40,411 nt of DNA. Origin: an uncultured Acidobacteriota bacterium (GTDB lineage Bacteria > Acidobacteriota > Vicinamibacteria > Vicinamibacterales > CAVVIG01). The position numbers and the translations under genes were made by a program. The DNA lies in assembly GCA_902825985.1 (NCBI GenBank), contig CADEDC010000032.1:21100-61510 (forward strand), given 5' to 3'. Numbering within the stretch: position 1 is the first letter of the stretch; every line of letters starts with the position of its first letter. The notes under the pieces were generated by a model, which worked only from the letters and a program-made list of their open reading frames with translations, had not been told where the DNA came from and ran no database searches. Positions 24,594-32,707 of this stretch are shown here, piece by piece.

Positions 24594-27125
24594 ATGACGA
24601 ACGAGCCAAGCGACCGCGCCCGCCTGCTGGGCGATCGACGGTTGACGTCACTGCTCCGTGACTATCAGGTGCCGCCCGGGCACTTCGACGAGCTTCGCCA
24701 GGACAGCGCGCTTCGTCCGTGGTGGGAGGCGTTCGCCGCGCAGGCCGGCGACCTCTCGAAGGAGCACCTGGCGCGTGCCCAGGCGCGCGTCGACCGCCAG
24801 ATTCACGAGAACGGCGTCACCTACAACGTCTACGCGGCGTCGGACGGCCCGGGCCGCCCGTGGACCGTCGATGTCCTGCCGCTGCTGATTCCGGGCGTCG
24901 AGTGGGAATCGCTGGCCCGCGGCCTGCGCCAGCGCGCCCGCCTGTTGAACGCCCTGGCGGCGGATGTCTACGGACCGCAGCGGCTGATTCGCGACGGCGT
25001 CGTGCCCGGCGCGCTCGTCTACCGCCATCCCGGGTTCCTGCGCGAATGCCACGGCGTCCAGCCGCCCGGCGGCGTCTTCCTGCATCTGGTCGCCTTCGAC
25101 CTGGCACGTGGCCCGGACGGCACGTGGCGCGTCATCGGCACGCGGACCCAGGCGCCGTCCGGGGCCGGCTACGCGCACGAGAACCGGACGACGGTGTCGC
25201 GTCTCTTTCCGAACGCACTGCGGGCGCTGAAGGTGCAGTCGCTCACCGGCTTCTTCCAGACGTTGCAGGCGACCCTGCTGGCCGGCGCCCCGAGCGACGG
25301 CGAGGTGCCGCTCGTCGTGCTGCTGACGCCGGGTCCGTACAACGAAACCTATTTCGAGCACGTCTACCTCGCCAAGCAGCTCGCCGTGCCGCTGGTGGAA
25401 GCCGGCGACCTCACGGTGCGGCACAATCGCGTCTTCCTGAAGACGGTGTCCGGCCTGCGCCGCGTCCATGGCATCCTGCGGCGCACCGACGAGGACTTCT
25501 GCGATCCGCTGGAGCTGCGCGCCGATTCGACGCTCGGTGTCCCCGGCCTCGTGCACGCCTGGCGCTCCGGCACCATCCTCATCGCCAACGCGCTCGGCAC
25601 CGGCGTGCTCGAGTCGCCCGGACTGCACGCCTACCTGCCGGGCGTCTGCGAGCGGCTGCTCGACGAGCCGCTCGAGACGCCGTCGCTCGCCACGGTGTGG
25701 TGCGGCGACCGCGACGGCCTGTCGGCGGCGCCGGCCGGCATGCGCCGGGGCGTGATCAAGCCGGCCTTCCCCGGCGAGTTCGTCGAGCCGGTGTTTCTCG
25801 CCGACCTCGGCGGCGAGTCACGCGCCTCCTGGCTGCAGCGTGTCGACGCCAGCCCCGAGGCGTGCGTCGTCGAGGAATTCCTGCCGCTGTCGCACACGCC
25901 GGTGTGGGACAACGGCCTGCTGTCGGCGCGCGCCATGATGCTGCGAGCGTTCCTGGTCGCCGATGGCCACGGTCACTACCGGGTGATGCCGGGCGGCCTG
26001 GCGCGGATTGCCGGCGAGGATCGGCTGATCGTGTCGACGCAGCGCGGCGGCGGCAGCAAGGACGCCTGGGTGCTGTCGGACGCGCCGGTCGATGGGCTGT
26101 TGCCGTTCGAAGCGCGCCCGGGCGGTCGCGAGACGCCGCACACCGTCGAGCGCGCGACGCCGAGCCGCGCCGCCGAGCATCTCTTCTGGCTCGGACGCTA
26201 CGCCGAGCGCAGCGAGAACTGCGCCCGCCTCCTGCGCACCGTGCTGACGCGGCTGACCGATCCGGACGACTTCACCGGCATGTTGCGCGCCGTCGCGCTG
26301 CAGGCCTGTCGCGAGCAGGAGCTCATCCCGGAACACGTCCTCGACCGCGAGAACGTCGTGATCGAGCGTGCCCTGATCGACGGCATGCTGAGCGTCCAGG
26401 ACCGCCTCAGCCTGGCGTTCAACGTCGCCCAGACGGTCCGGGTGGCCGGCGCCGTGCGCGACCGGCTGTCGTCGGACAACTGGCGCGTGCTCAACCGGCT
26501 GTTCCAGTCGATCGCGTTGCCGGCCGCCGATCGCATCGATCTCGACGAGTCGCTGGAGCTGGTCGATCAGGCGATCATCTCGCTGGTCGCGGTCGGCGGC
26601 CTCGAGATGGCGCACATGACCCGCGACCACGGCTGGCGCTTCCTCAGCATGGGTCGCCATCTGGAACGGCTGTCGTTCGTCGCGACCTCGCTCGACCAGG
26701 TGGCGGCGGACGGCGCCAACGGCGAGCCGTCCGTCCTCGAGTGGCTGCTCGACCTGTCCGACAGCCTGATCACCTACCGCACGCGCCACCGTCACGCGCC
26801 GGAGTGGCAGGGCGTCGTCGATCTGCTCTTCTTCGACCCCCGCAATCCGCGCTCGGCCCTCTTCCAGATCGGCAAGCTGGAGAAGCACGTGCAGCAGCTG
26901 CCCGGCGCCGATCACGGCGAGATGACCGAGGCGGTGGCCGCGATTCAGAAGCTGCTCGGCGTCTGCGGCGACTCGAAGAGCTGGGCCGACCCGTTCCGGT
27001 CGGCGGTGGCGCTGAGCGATCTGCTCACGGCGTCGAAGGAGATTGCCCTCCAGCTGTCCGACGCGCTGACGCTCCGCTACTTCAGCCACATCTACGAACG
27101 CCCTCTGACGACGCGGGTCGGCTGA
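24594..27125 (+). CDS. circularly permuted ATP-grasp fused to alpha-E domain
   Basis: An 843-residue fusion. Residues 1-~500 are the circularly permuted type-2 ATP-grasp enzyme (DUF404/407) with VTYNVYAASDGPGRPWTVDVLPLLI, KPAFPGEFVEP and ARAMMLRAFLVADGHGHYRVMPGGLARI. From about residue 522, SRAAEHLFWLGRYAERSENCARLLRTVL starts the helical alpha-E domain (DUF403), which runs to the C-terminus. The ATP-grasp half is predicted to join an amine and a carboxylate at the expense of ATP. The helical half is thought to bind the peptide substrate. In many genomes these are two genes; here they are one. The start is ATG 24594 (GTG 24591 adjacent). The stop overlaps the next start (TGATG). Confidence 0.92.
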   Translation: MTNEPSDRARLLGDRRLTSLLRDYQVPPGHFDELRQDSALRPWWEAFAAQAGDLSKEHLARAQARVDRQIHENGVTYNVYAASDGPGRPWTVDVLPLLIPGVEWESLARGLRQRARLLNALAADVYGPQRLIRDGVVPGALVYRHPGFLRECHGVQPPGGVFLHLVAFDLARGPDGTWRVIGTRTQAPSGAGYAHENRTTVSRLFPNALRALKVQSLTGFFQTLQATLLAGAPSDGEVPLVVLLTPGPYNETYFEHVYLAKQLAVPLVEAGDLTVRHNRVFLKTVSGLRRVHGILRRTDEDFCDPLELRADSTLGVPGLVHAWRSGTILIANALGTGVLESPGLHAYLPGVCERLLDEPLETPSLATVWCGDRDGLSAAPAGMRRGVIKPAFPGEFVEPVFLADLGGESRASWLQRVDASPEACVVEEFLPLSHTPVWDNGLLSARAMMLRAFLVADGHGHYRVMPGGLARIAGEDRLIVSTQRGGGSKDAWVLSDAPVDGLLPFEARPGGRETPHTVERATPSRAAEHLFWLGRYAERSENCARLLRTVLTRLTDPDDFTGMLRAVALQACREQELIPEHVLDRENVVIERALIDGMLSVQDRLSLAFNVAQTVRVAGAVRDRLSSDNWRVLNRLFQSIALPAADRIDLDESLELVDQAIISLVAVGGLEMAHMTRDHGWRFLSMGRHLERLSFVATSLDQVAADGANGEPSVLEWLLDLSDSLITYRTRHRHAPEWQGVVDLLFFDPRNPRSALFQIGKLEKHVQQLPGADHGEMTEAVAAIQKLLGVCGDSKSWADPFRSAVALSDLLTASKEIALQLSDALTLRYFSHIYERPLTTRVG

Positions 27126-28057
27126 TGGCGGCCGTGCTGTATCACGTCGATCACCAGACGCTCTACGCGCATGCCGATCGGGCGACGACGTCGCAGCACG
27201 TCGCCTGCCTGAAGCCGCGGACGCTCGAGCGCCAGCGGATCCGATGGCACGAGCTGATCGTCGAGCCGGCGCCGGATGCGGTGGAGGAGCGCATCGACTA
27301 CTTCGGCAACCGGACGCACTATTTCGAGATTCTCAGCCAGTATCGCGAGCTGCGGGTCGTCAGCCGCAGCCTCGTCGAGGTCCGTCCGCGCGCCGTCCCG
27401 CTCGACCCGGAGGCCAGCCTGCCGTGGGACCAGCTCCACGAACGCGAGCGCTTCCGGCTGGGTGCGCCCGGCGATCCCGAGCTGCAGTTCGCGTATCCGT
27501 CGCCGTTCGTCGCCATCGGCGCCGAGGTGCTGGCCTACGCGCGACCGAGTTTCCCCGCCGGACGGACGGTGATTGGCGGTGCCATCGACCTGATGCACCG
27601 GATCCACTCGGAGTTCCGCTTCGATCCCGAGGCGACCACTGTCGCGACGCCGATCGCAAAGGTGCTCGCCAACCGGCACGGCGTCTGTCAGGATTTCGCG
27701 CATCTGATGATCGGGTGTGTGCGGGCGCTCGGCATCCCGGCGCGCTACGTCAGCGGCTATCTGCTCACCGATCCGCCCGCCGGTCAACCGCGCCTGGTCG
27801 GCGCCGATGCATCGCACGCGTGGGTGTCGATCCGCGACCCGCGTTTCGGCTGGGTCGATCTCGACCCGACCAACGACGTGCTGCCCGACATCCGCCACGT
27901 CACCACCGCCTGGGGTCGCGACTACGACGATGTCAGCCCGCTGCGCGGCGTGGTGCTCGGCGGCCAGCAGCAGACGCTGAAGGTCGCCGTCAGCGTGCTG
28001 CCGGTCAGCGAGGACAACGAGCGTGCCGACGTGAGCGCCGGTTCGGCGCCGGCCTGA
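27125..28057 (+). CDS. small transglutaminase-like protein
   Basis: A 310-residue protein. It has an N-terminal beta-sandwich (VDHQTLYAHADRATTSQHVACLKP) and then a papain-fold domain with a complete triad: C188 (RHGVCQDFAH), H231 (ASHAWVS) and D247 (DLDPTND). There is no signal peptide. It starts at an ATG that shares its A with the stop of the preceding gene, so it is translated from the same mRNA. It is the third member of the conserved module and may cleave or rearrange the amide bonds made by the partner proteins. It is one of the standard companions of ATP-grasp/alpha-E genes. The reaction is unproven. Confidence 0.92.
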   Translation: MAAVLYHVDHQTLYAHADRATTSQHVACLKPRTLERQRIRWHELIVEPAPDAVEERIDYFGNRTHYFEILSQYRELRVVSRSLVEVRPRAVPLDPEASLPWDQLHERERFRLGAPGDPELQFAYPSPFVAIGAEVLAYARPSFPAGRTVIGGAIDLMHRIHSEFRFDPEATTVATPIAKVLANRHGVCQDFAHLMIGCVRALGIPARYVSGYLLTDPPAGQPRLVGADASHAWVSIRDPRFGWVDLDPTNDVLPDIRHVTTAWGRDYDDVSPLRGVVLGGQQQTLKVAVSVLPVSEDNERADVSAGSAPA

Positions 28058-28089
28058 CCACGCGTCCGGGCGCGCGGCGGCCGGCCGCG

Positions 28090-28119
28090 TTGACCGTGGC
28101 TGGCGATGAGCGGTATCGT
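28090..28119 (+). promoter_or_regulatory. promoter of the TAXI-kinase-regulator operon, leaderless
   Basis: TTGACC (28090-28095) and TATCGT (28114-28119) are separated by 18 bases. The GTG start is at 28126, only seven bases after the -10, so transcription would begin at or next to the start codon. Confidence 0.5.
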
Positions 28120-28125
28120 CCGAAC

Positions 28126-29133
28126 GTGACGACACTGGGCCGGAACGCCGTGCGGCGCCGCGTCGGGCGGACGGTCGTCGCGCCGCTGGTGTTCCTCATC
28201 CTCGCGGCGGCCGGCGGGTGCCAGAAGCGCGAACCGGCGGCGGCCGCCGGCCCGGCCGTGGAACTGCGCATCGGCACGGTGTTCGGCTCCGGGTCGTGGC
28301 ACGCGGTCGGGACGACGCTCGCCGGTGTCTACTCCCGGCAGCTGACCGACGTCCGCGTCGTCGCCACATCCAACGAGGATCTCGAGAAGACCATCGACGA
28401 GCTGCAGCACGACACGCTGCAGCTCGCCATCGACGACGTCGAGACGGCATACGTGGCGTTCAGCACCGGCACGCCGGCGCTCGCCGATCCGCATCGTGCG
28501 CTGCGGGCGATTGCCGTGCTGTTCTCGACCGCCGTGCATGTCGTCGCGCGCTCGAATACCGGGATTGCGACGGTTGCCGACTTCAAGGGCAAGCGCGTCG
28601 GCATGGGGGCTCCAGGCAGTTCCACCGAACGGGCGGCGCGGCTCATCCTGAAGGGCCACGGCCTCGATCTCGACCAGATCACGCCGGTGCCGCTGACCAC
28701 CGCCGACACGAGCGCCGCGATTCGCGAGGGCCGGCTGGATGCGGCGTTCATCTACGCGCCGTTCCAGAATCCGGTGGTCGCCAATTTGACCGGTGCCGAC
28801 GACGTCCGCTTGGTCGCCATCCAGCGTTCGTCGCTCGGACCGATTCAGGACGGCCATCACTTCCTGAAGTCGACGACGATTCCGGGCGGCACCTACAGGA
28901 ACCAGGAGGAGGACGTCCTGACCGTCGGCATGGACGTCCTGCTGCTTTGTCGCCAGACGCTGCCGGATGCCCTCGTCTACAATCTGACCCGGACGCTGTT
29001 CGAGGCGGTGCCGGTTCTCCGGCAGGCGCACCCGTCGGCCGCCGGCATCGATCCCGATCGCGGTCCGGCGACCGCAATTCCGCTGCACCCCGGCGCGGCG
29101 CGCTACTACCGCGAGCGGGAGCTGCTGCGGTAG
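28126..29133 (+). CDS. TAXI-family solute-binding lipoprotein
   Basis: A 335-residue protein. Its basic start (VTTLGRNAVRRRVGR) and hydrophobic stretch (APLVFLILAAAGGC) end at Cys32, an atypical lipobox, so it is probably a lipoprotein. The mature part follows the TAXI (TRAP-associated extracytoplasmic) binding-protein pattern: LRIGTVFGSGSWHAVGTTLAGVYS, then ATSNEDLEKTIDELQHDTLQLAIDD, and TVADFKGKRVGMGAPGSSTERAARLIL. These proteins bind dicarboxylates or amino acids. It has no TRAP membrane subunits nearby. The kinase starts 11 bases downstream, so this protein most likely presents a ligand to the kinase. The GTG start follows from the adjacent promoter. The ligand cannot be predicted. Confidence 0.85.
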   Translation: MTTLGRNAVRRRVGRTVVAPLVFLILAAAGGCQKREPAAAAGPAVELRIGTVFGSGSWHAVGTTLAGVYSRQLTDVRVVATSNEDLEKTIDELQHDTLQLAIDDVETAYVAFSTGTPALADPHRALRAIAVLFSTAVHVVARSNTGIATVADFKGKRVGMGAPGSSTERAARLILKGHGLDLDQITPVPLTTADTSAAIREGRLDAAFIYAPFQNPVVANLTGADDVRLVAIQRSSLGPIQDGHHFLKSTTIPGGTYRNQEEDVLTVGMDVLLLCRQTLPDALVYNLTRTLFEAVPVLRQAHPSAAGIDPDRGPATAIPLHPGAARYYRERELLR

Positions 29134-29144
29134 CCCGGCTCGGT

Positions 29145-30827
29145 ATGCCGTTCGATCCCACCCGCACGCGAGCTTCTGGCGCGCTGCTGTTCGCCGCCGG
29201 CCTCGCGATTGCCACCGGACTGACGTTCTTCCTCGGGCTGCGCGCGACGCGCGAGTGGCAGCGCAGCACCGGCGAGGCCGCCGATCGGCGCGGCAACGAG
29301 GTCGTCACGTTGCTGACCGCCGCCCTCGACCGCGACATGAAGGGCGGGCAACTGGCCGTGCTGCTCAAGGTCCGCGAGCGGGAACTGGCACAGATGGCCC
29401 CCTACGAACTCGCCGATCGGTTCGCGCGCGGGTTTGCGCGGTTTCCGTACCTGGAGTCGTTCTTCGTCTGGACGGCCGGTGGCGGCGACGGTTCGACCTA
29501 CGCCTTCAACCGCGCCGACCGCCAGCCCGCCTGGGACCGCGAGGTCATCGCCGACGATCCGTTTCCGGTCGTCTTCCGGCGCCGGCCCGACGCGCTGCGC
29601 AACGCCGTGCTGCTGGCACGCGCCCAGGAACGCCTCGGCGCCCGCGTGAGCATGTTCGAAGTGTCGATCGAGGGGATTCGCTATCAGGTCGTCGCGCACC
29701 TGCTTTACGACGGCGTCGGCGAGACCGCGACGCTGAAGTCGGCAGTCGGCTATCTCGTCAACCTCGAGTGGGTCCAGGCGCACTATTTCAGCGACTTCCT
29801 GACGCAGATGCAGGAGATCATCCGCGATCCGTCGCTGACCCTGCAGATCCTCGACAACGGCGGCCGGGTGGTGGCGTCGGTCGGACCGCCGATGCGCGAC
29901 GGGTCGGGCCACGTGCGGCACTTCCCGCTGGTGTTCGCCGAGCAGACGCTGGCCGATTCACCGCAGCCGGTCCGCGAGGCGACGTGGGCGACGCGCGTCG
30001 CGGTGGGCAACGAAGCGACGCTGTCCGCCGCTGCGCGCGGCTCGTCGCGGACCGTGATGCTGCTCGGCGTCGGGACGCTGGTCACCATCGTCGGCCTCGG
30101 CGTCACCGTGCGGGCGGCGCGGCGGGCGGCAGAACTCGCCGACGTCCAGTCGGAGTTCGTCTCGGCGGTCAGCCACGAGATGAAGACTCCGCTGTCGCTC
30201 ATCAAGCTGGCGAGCGACACCCTGGCGCGCGGCCGCTACGATTCTCCCGGGGCGATTGCCGAGTACGGCCGGATGATCATGGCGGAGTCGCAACATCTTG
30301 CCCGGTTGATCGACAACGTCCTCTGCTACGCCCGGATCAACGACACGTCGTCCGGCTACGACTTCGAGCCGGTGGACGTCGTCGAGCTGGTCCAGGAGTC
30401 GCTCGACCGCTTCACGCCGCGGCTCAACGAGCTCGGCGTCGAACTCCAGCTGGCGGCGCCATCGGAGCCGGTGCTGGTGAGAGCCGATCACCTGATGCTC
30501 GTCCAGGTGTTCGACAACCTCGTCGACAACGCGTTGAACTACGCCGCGGCGGGCGGCTGGCTCGGGGTGACGGTGTCGGCAACCGGCGGTCAGGTGTGCA
30601 TCGAGGTGGCCGACCGCGGCGAGGGCATTCCCGCCGACGAATTGCCGCGGCTCTTCGAGAAGTTCTATCGACGGAAGGGGACGCGGCATCGCGGCGCCGG
30701 CCTCGGACTCGCGATCGTCCGCCGGATCGTCGACGATCACCAGGGCTCCGTCCGCCTGACGAGCGAGCCGGGCCGCGGATCCCGGGCGCTCGTCACCCTG
30801 CCGATACAGGCGGGAGCGGCGTCGTGA
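29145..30827 (+). CDS. membrane sensor histidine kinase
   Basis: A 560-residue kinase. Two transmembrane helices (about residues 11-31 and 303-323) enclose a ~270-residue extracytoplasmic sensor with no domain I recognise. TM2 runs almost directly into the HisKA domain (FVSAVSHEMKTPLSL, phospho-acceptor H344), leaving no room for a complete HAMP linker. The ATP-binding domain has the N box (DNLVDNALNYA), G1 (VADRGEGIP), F box (LFEKFYRR) and G2 (GAGLGLAIV). It should autophosphorylate in response to the extracytoplasmic signal, plausibly via the upstream binding protein. Its stop overlaps the GTG of the regulator gene by four bases. Confidence 0.92.
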   Translation: MPFDPTRTRASGALLFAAGLAIATGLTFFLGLRATREWQRSTGEAADRRGNEVVTLLTAALDRDMKGGQLAVLLKVRERELAQMAPYELADRFARGFARFPYLESFFVWTAGGGDGSTYAFNRADRQPAWDREVIADDPFPVVFRRRPDALRNAVLLARAQERLGARVSMFEVSIEGIRYQVVAHLLYDGVGETATLKSAVGYLVNLEWVQAHYFSDFLTQMQEIIRDPSLTLQILDNGGRVVASVGPPMRDGSGHVRHFPLVFAEQTLADSPQPVREATWATRVAVGNEATLSAAARGSSRTVMLLGVGTLVTIVGLGVTVRAARRAAELADVQSEFVSAVSHEMKTPLSLIKLASDTLARGRYDSPGAIAEYGRMIMAESQHLARLIDNVLCYARINDTSSGYDFEPVDVVELVQESLDRFTPRLNELGVELQLAAPSEPVLVRADHLMLVQVFDNLVDNALNYAAAGGWLGVTVSATGGQVCIEVADRGEGIPADELPRLFEKFYRRKGTRHRGAGLGLAIVRRIVDDHQGSVRLTSEPGRGSRALVTLPIQAGAAS

Positions 30828-31507
30828 AGAAGCGCATTCTCGTCGTCGAGGACGACCGCGCGCTGGCGCGCGTGCTGACCGACAACCTGCGCTACTCCGG
30901 CTACGAGGTGGCGCATCTCGACGATGGCGCCGAAGTGGTGGGCAAGGTCCGGTCGTTCGCGCCGGATCTGGTGCTGCTCGATGTGATGCTGCCGGGAAAG
31001 GATGGCTTCAGCCTCCTCGGCTTGATCCGTCAGGGGGGGCGGACGCCGGTCATCATGCTCACCGCGCGCGATCAGAAGCCAGACAAGCTGGCGGGGCTGG
31101 AACTCGGCGCCGACGACTACGTGACCAAGCCGTTCGACTTCGAGGAGCTGCAGGCGCGCATCCGCGCGGTGCTGCGTCGCGCCCGCCGGATGGTGGTGCG
31201 GATTGCGCTGGGCGATGCCGAGATCGACTTCGAGTCGTTCAAGGCGACGCGCAACGGACGTGACCTGAAGCTGTCGCGGCGCGAGTTCGACCTGCTGCTC
31301 TACCTGGCGGAACGCGAGGGCGGCGTAGTGCCGCGCAGCGAACTGTTGCGCGAGGTCTGGGGGTTCCCGGAAGAGCCGTCGACCCGGGCCGTCGACTACG
31401 CCATCCGCCGTCTGCGGCTGAAGATCGAGGCGGATCCGCGGCAGCCGCGCCACATCCACACGGTGCATGGGGACGGCTACTCGCTGACGCTCAACCCGTC
31501 GAGCTGA
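30824..31507 (+). CDS. OmpR/PhoB-family response regulator
   Basis: A 227-residue regulator. The receiver has D10-D11, phospho-acceptor D53 (VLLDVMLPGKDG), Thr80 and K102 (VTKPFDF). The C-terminal winged helix-turn-helix runs from KLSRREFDLLLYLAEREGG through RSELLREVWGF to STRAVDYAIRRLRLKIEADP and HTVHGDGYSL. It starts at a GTG inside the kinase stop (GTGA), so the pair is translationally coupled and made at a fixed ratio. It should be phosphorylated by the adjacent kinase and bind DNA as a dimer. Targets are unknown. A strong hairpin after the stop ends the transcript. Confidence 0.95.
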   Translation: MKKRILVVEDDRALARVLTDNLRYSGYEVAHLDDGAEVVGKVRSFAPDLVLLDVMLPGKDGFSLLGLIRQGGRTPVIMLTARDQKPDKLAGLELGADDYVTKPFDFEELQARIRAVLRRARRMVVRIALGDAEIDFESFKATRNGRDLKLSRREFDLLLYLAEREGGVVPRSELLREVWGFPEEPSTRAVDYAIRRLRLKIEADPRQPRHIHTVHGDGYSLTLNPSS

Positions 31508-31543
31508 ACCCGCGACCCGGCGAACCGCGAAGCCGCCGGGCAT

Positions 31544-31571
31544 CCCGGCGCGCCACAGTGGCGCGCCCGGG
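31544..31571. terminator. GC-rich terminator hairpin at convergent junction
   Basis: CCCGGCGCGCCA (31544-31555) pairs with TGGCGCGCCCGGG (31559-31571) around a three-base CAG loop, with one bulged C. It lies between the ends of the regulator gene (31507) and the aldolase gene (31592). There is no U-tract. Confidence 0.65.
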
Positions 31572-31591
31572 CCCCGGCACCGTGTCGACCG

Positions 31592-32689
31592 TCAGCGTGC
31601 CGCCGGCTTCGCGAACGGTCCAGCCTCCGGTACCGGATGCGTGTTCGCGAGCGGACCGAGTTCGGCGGCGGCACCACGGGCGATGGCGGCCGTCTCGCTT
31701 CCGGCCTGGAAGCAGGTGAAGTCGGGACGATCGCGCCAGGCGAGCGGACCGCACAGGCGGACGCCGGCCTTGATCGCCGCGTCGTGGACGACGTTGATCA
31801 CACGCTCGTAGTCCGGTGAGCCCTGCGGATAGCCGCTGAAGTTGCCGAGGTCGCCGCTGGCGGCGAAGACCGCCGACACGCCGGGCACTTTCGCGATCGC
31901 CTCCACGTTCTTGACCCCCTCGAGCGTCTCGATCATGAGGATGAGGACGATGTTGTCGTTGCTCGTCTGGCGGTAGCCGCCGGGGACGCCGCCCCACATC
32001 GCCGCGTCGAACGCCTGACCGCCGCCGTTGCTGCGCCGGCCGAGCGGCGGGAAGTAGGTCCAGTCGCGCGCCTGGATCGCCTCTTCGACGGTGTCGACGG
32101 TCGGCACGACGATGACCAGCGCGCCGGCATCGAGCGCATGCTGAATCTCGCGCTCATCGGTGTAGGCCACGCGTGCGCCGGGAACCGCCTTGGCGTGCGG
32201 GCACGTCCGCCACATCCGCGCCACCGCCTGCCAGTCGTGCTGGTCGTGCTGCATCTCGGTCCAGATGAAGTCGTAGCCGGCATTGGCCATCGCGCAGTAG
32301 GTCGACGGGTCGGTCGCCGCGAAGACGGTGCCGCCGGTCACCTTGCCGCCCTGCTGCATCTTCAACCTGACCGGATTCCAGACCCGCGCGGTCGCGGGTG
32401 GATTGAAGGCTGGCCCGTACTTCCAGGTGGCAGGATTGAACGGGCCCGAGTTGACCGCGCCGGCCGGCGGCGTCGCCGCGGCGCCGCTGTCCCTGCCGGC
32501 CGGCGCCGCCAGCGGGAACTTCAGCGCACCGGCGTCGGGATTGTTGAAGTACGGATCGGCATTCGGCGTCTGCGCCGGCCGCGCCGGCGGCTGGGCTGCC
32601 GGCTGGCCGGCCGGCGCCTGCCCGGACGCCGACATCATTCCGGCGGCGAGCAGCAGTACCAGCGCCGCGACATGGGTGGTGGCTTTCAT
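31592..32689 (-). CDS. exported HpcH/HpaI aldolase-like protein
   Basis: A 365-residue protein. Its signal peptide (MKATTHVAALVLLLAAGMMSASGQ) is followed by a Pro/Ala-rich linker and an HpcH/HpaI aldolase/citrate-lyase TIM barrel. Barrel landmarks include YDFIWTEMQHDQHDW, VPGARVAY, LMIETLEGVKNVEAIAKVPGVSAVF and SGDLGNFSGYPQG. The E and D in the last two fit the divalent-metal ligands. Standard HpaI enzymes cleave 2-keto-3-deoxy acids in the cytosol, so an exported form is unusual. GAGGAG before the ATG fixes the start. The methyltransferase gene ends 18 bases upstream, so both are in one operon. Confidence 0.88.
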   Translation of the reverse strand: MKATTHVAALVLLLAAGMMSASGQAPAGQPAAQPPARPAQTPNADPYFNNPDAGALKFPLAAPAGRDSGAAATPPAGAVNSGPFNPATWKYGPAFNPPATARVWNPVRLKMQQGGKVTGGTVFAATDPSTYCAMANAGYDFIWTEMQHDQHDWQAVARMWRTCPHAKAVPGARVAYTDEREIQHALDAGALVIVVPTVDTVEEAIQARDWTYFPPLGRRSNGGGQAFDAAMWGGVPGGYRQTSNDNIVLILMIETLEGVKNVEAIAKVPGVSAVFAASGDLGNFSGYPQGSPDYERVINVVHDAAIKAGVRLCGPLAWRDRPDFTCFQAGSETAAIARGAAAELGPLANTHPVPEAGPFAKPAAR

Positions 32690-32707
32690 CGGTGATCTCC
32701 TCGCACG

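Noticed and set aside
24719..27124. Long plus-strand ORF in a second frame through the ATP-grasp gene
   Set aside because: Only its last part, from 27125, is the small transglutaminase. The rest is an out-of-frame shadow of the ATP-grasp/alpha-E gene.
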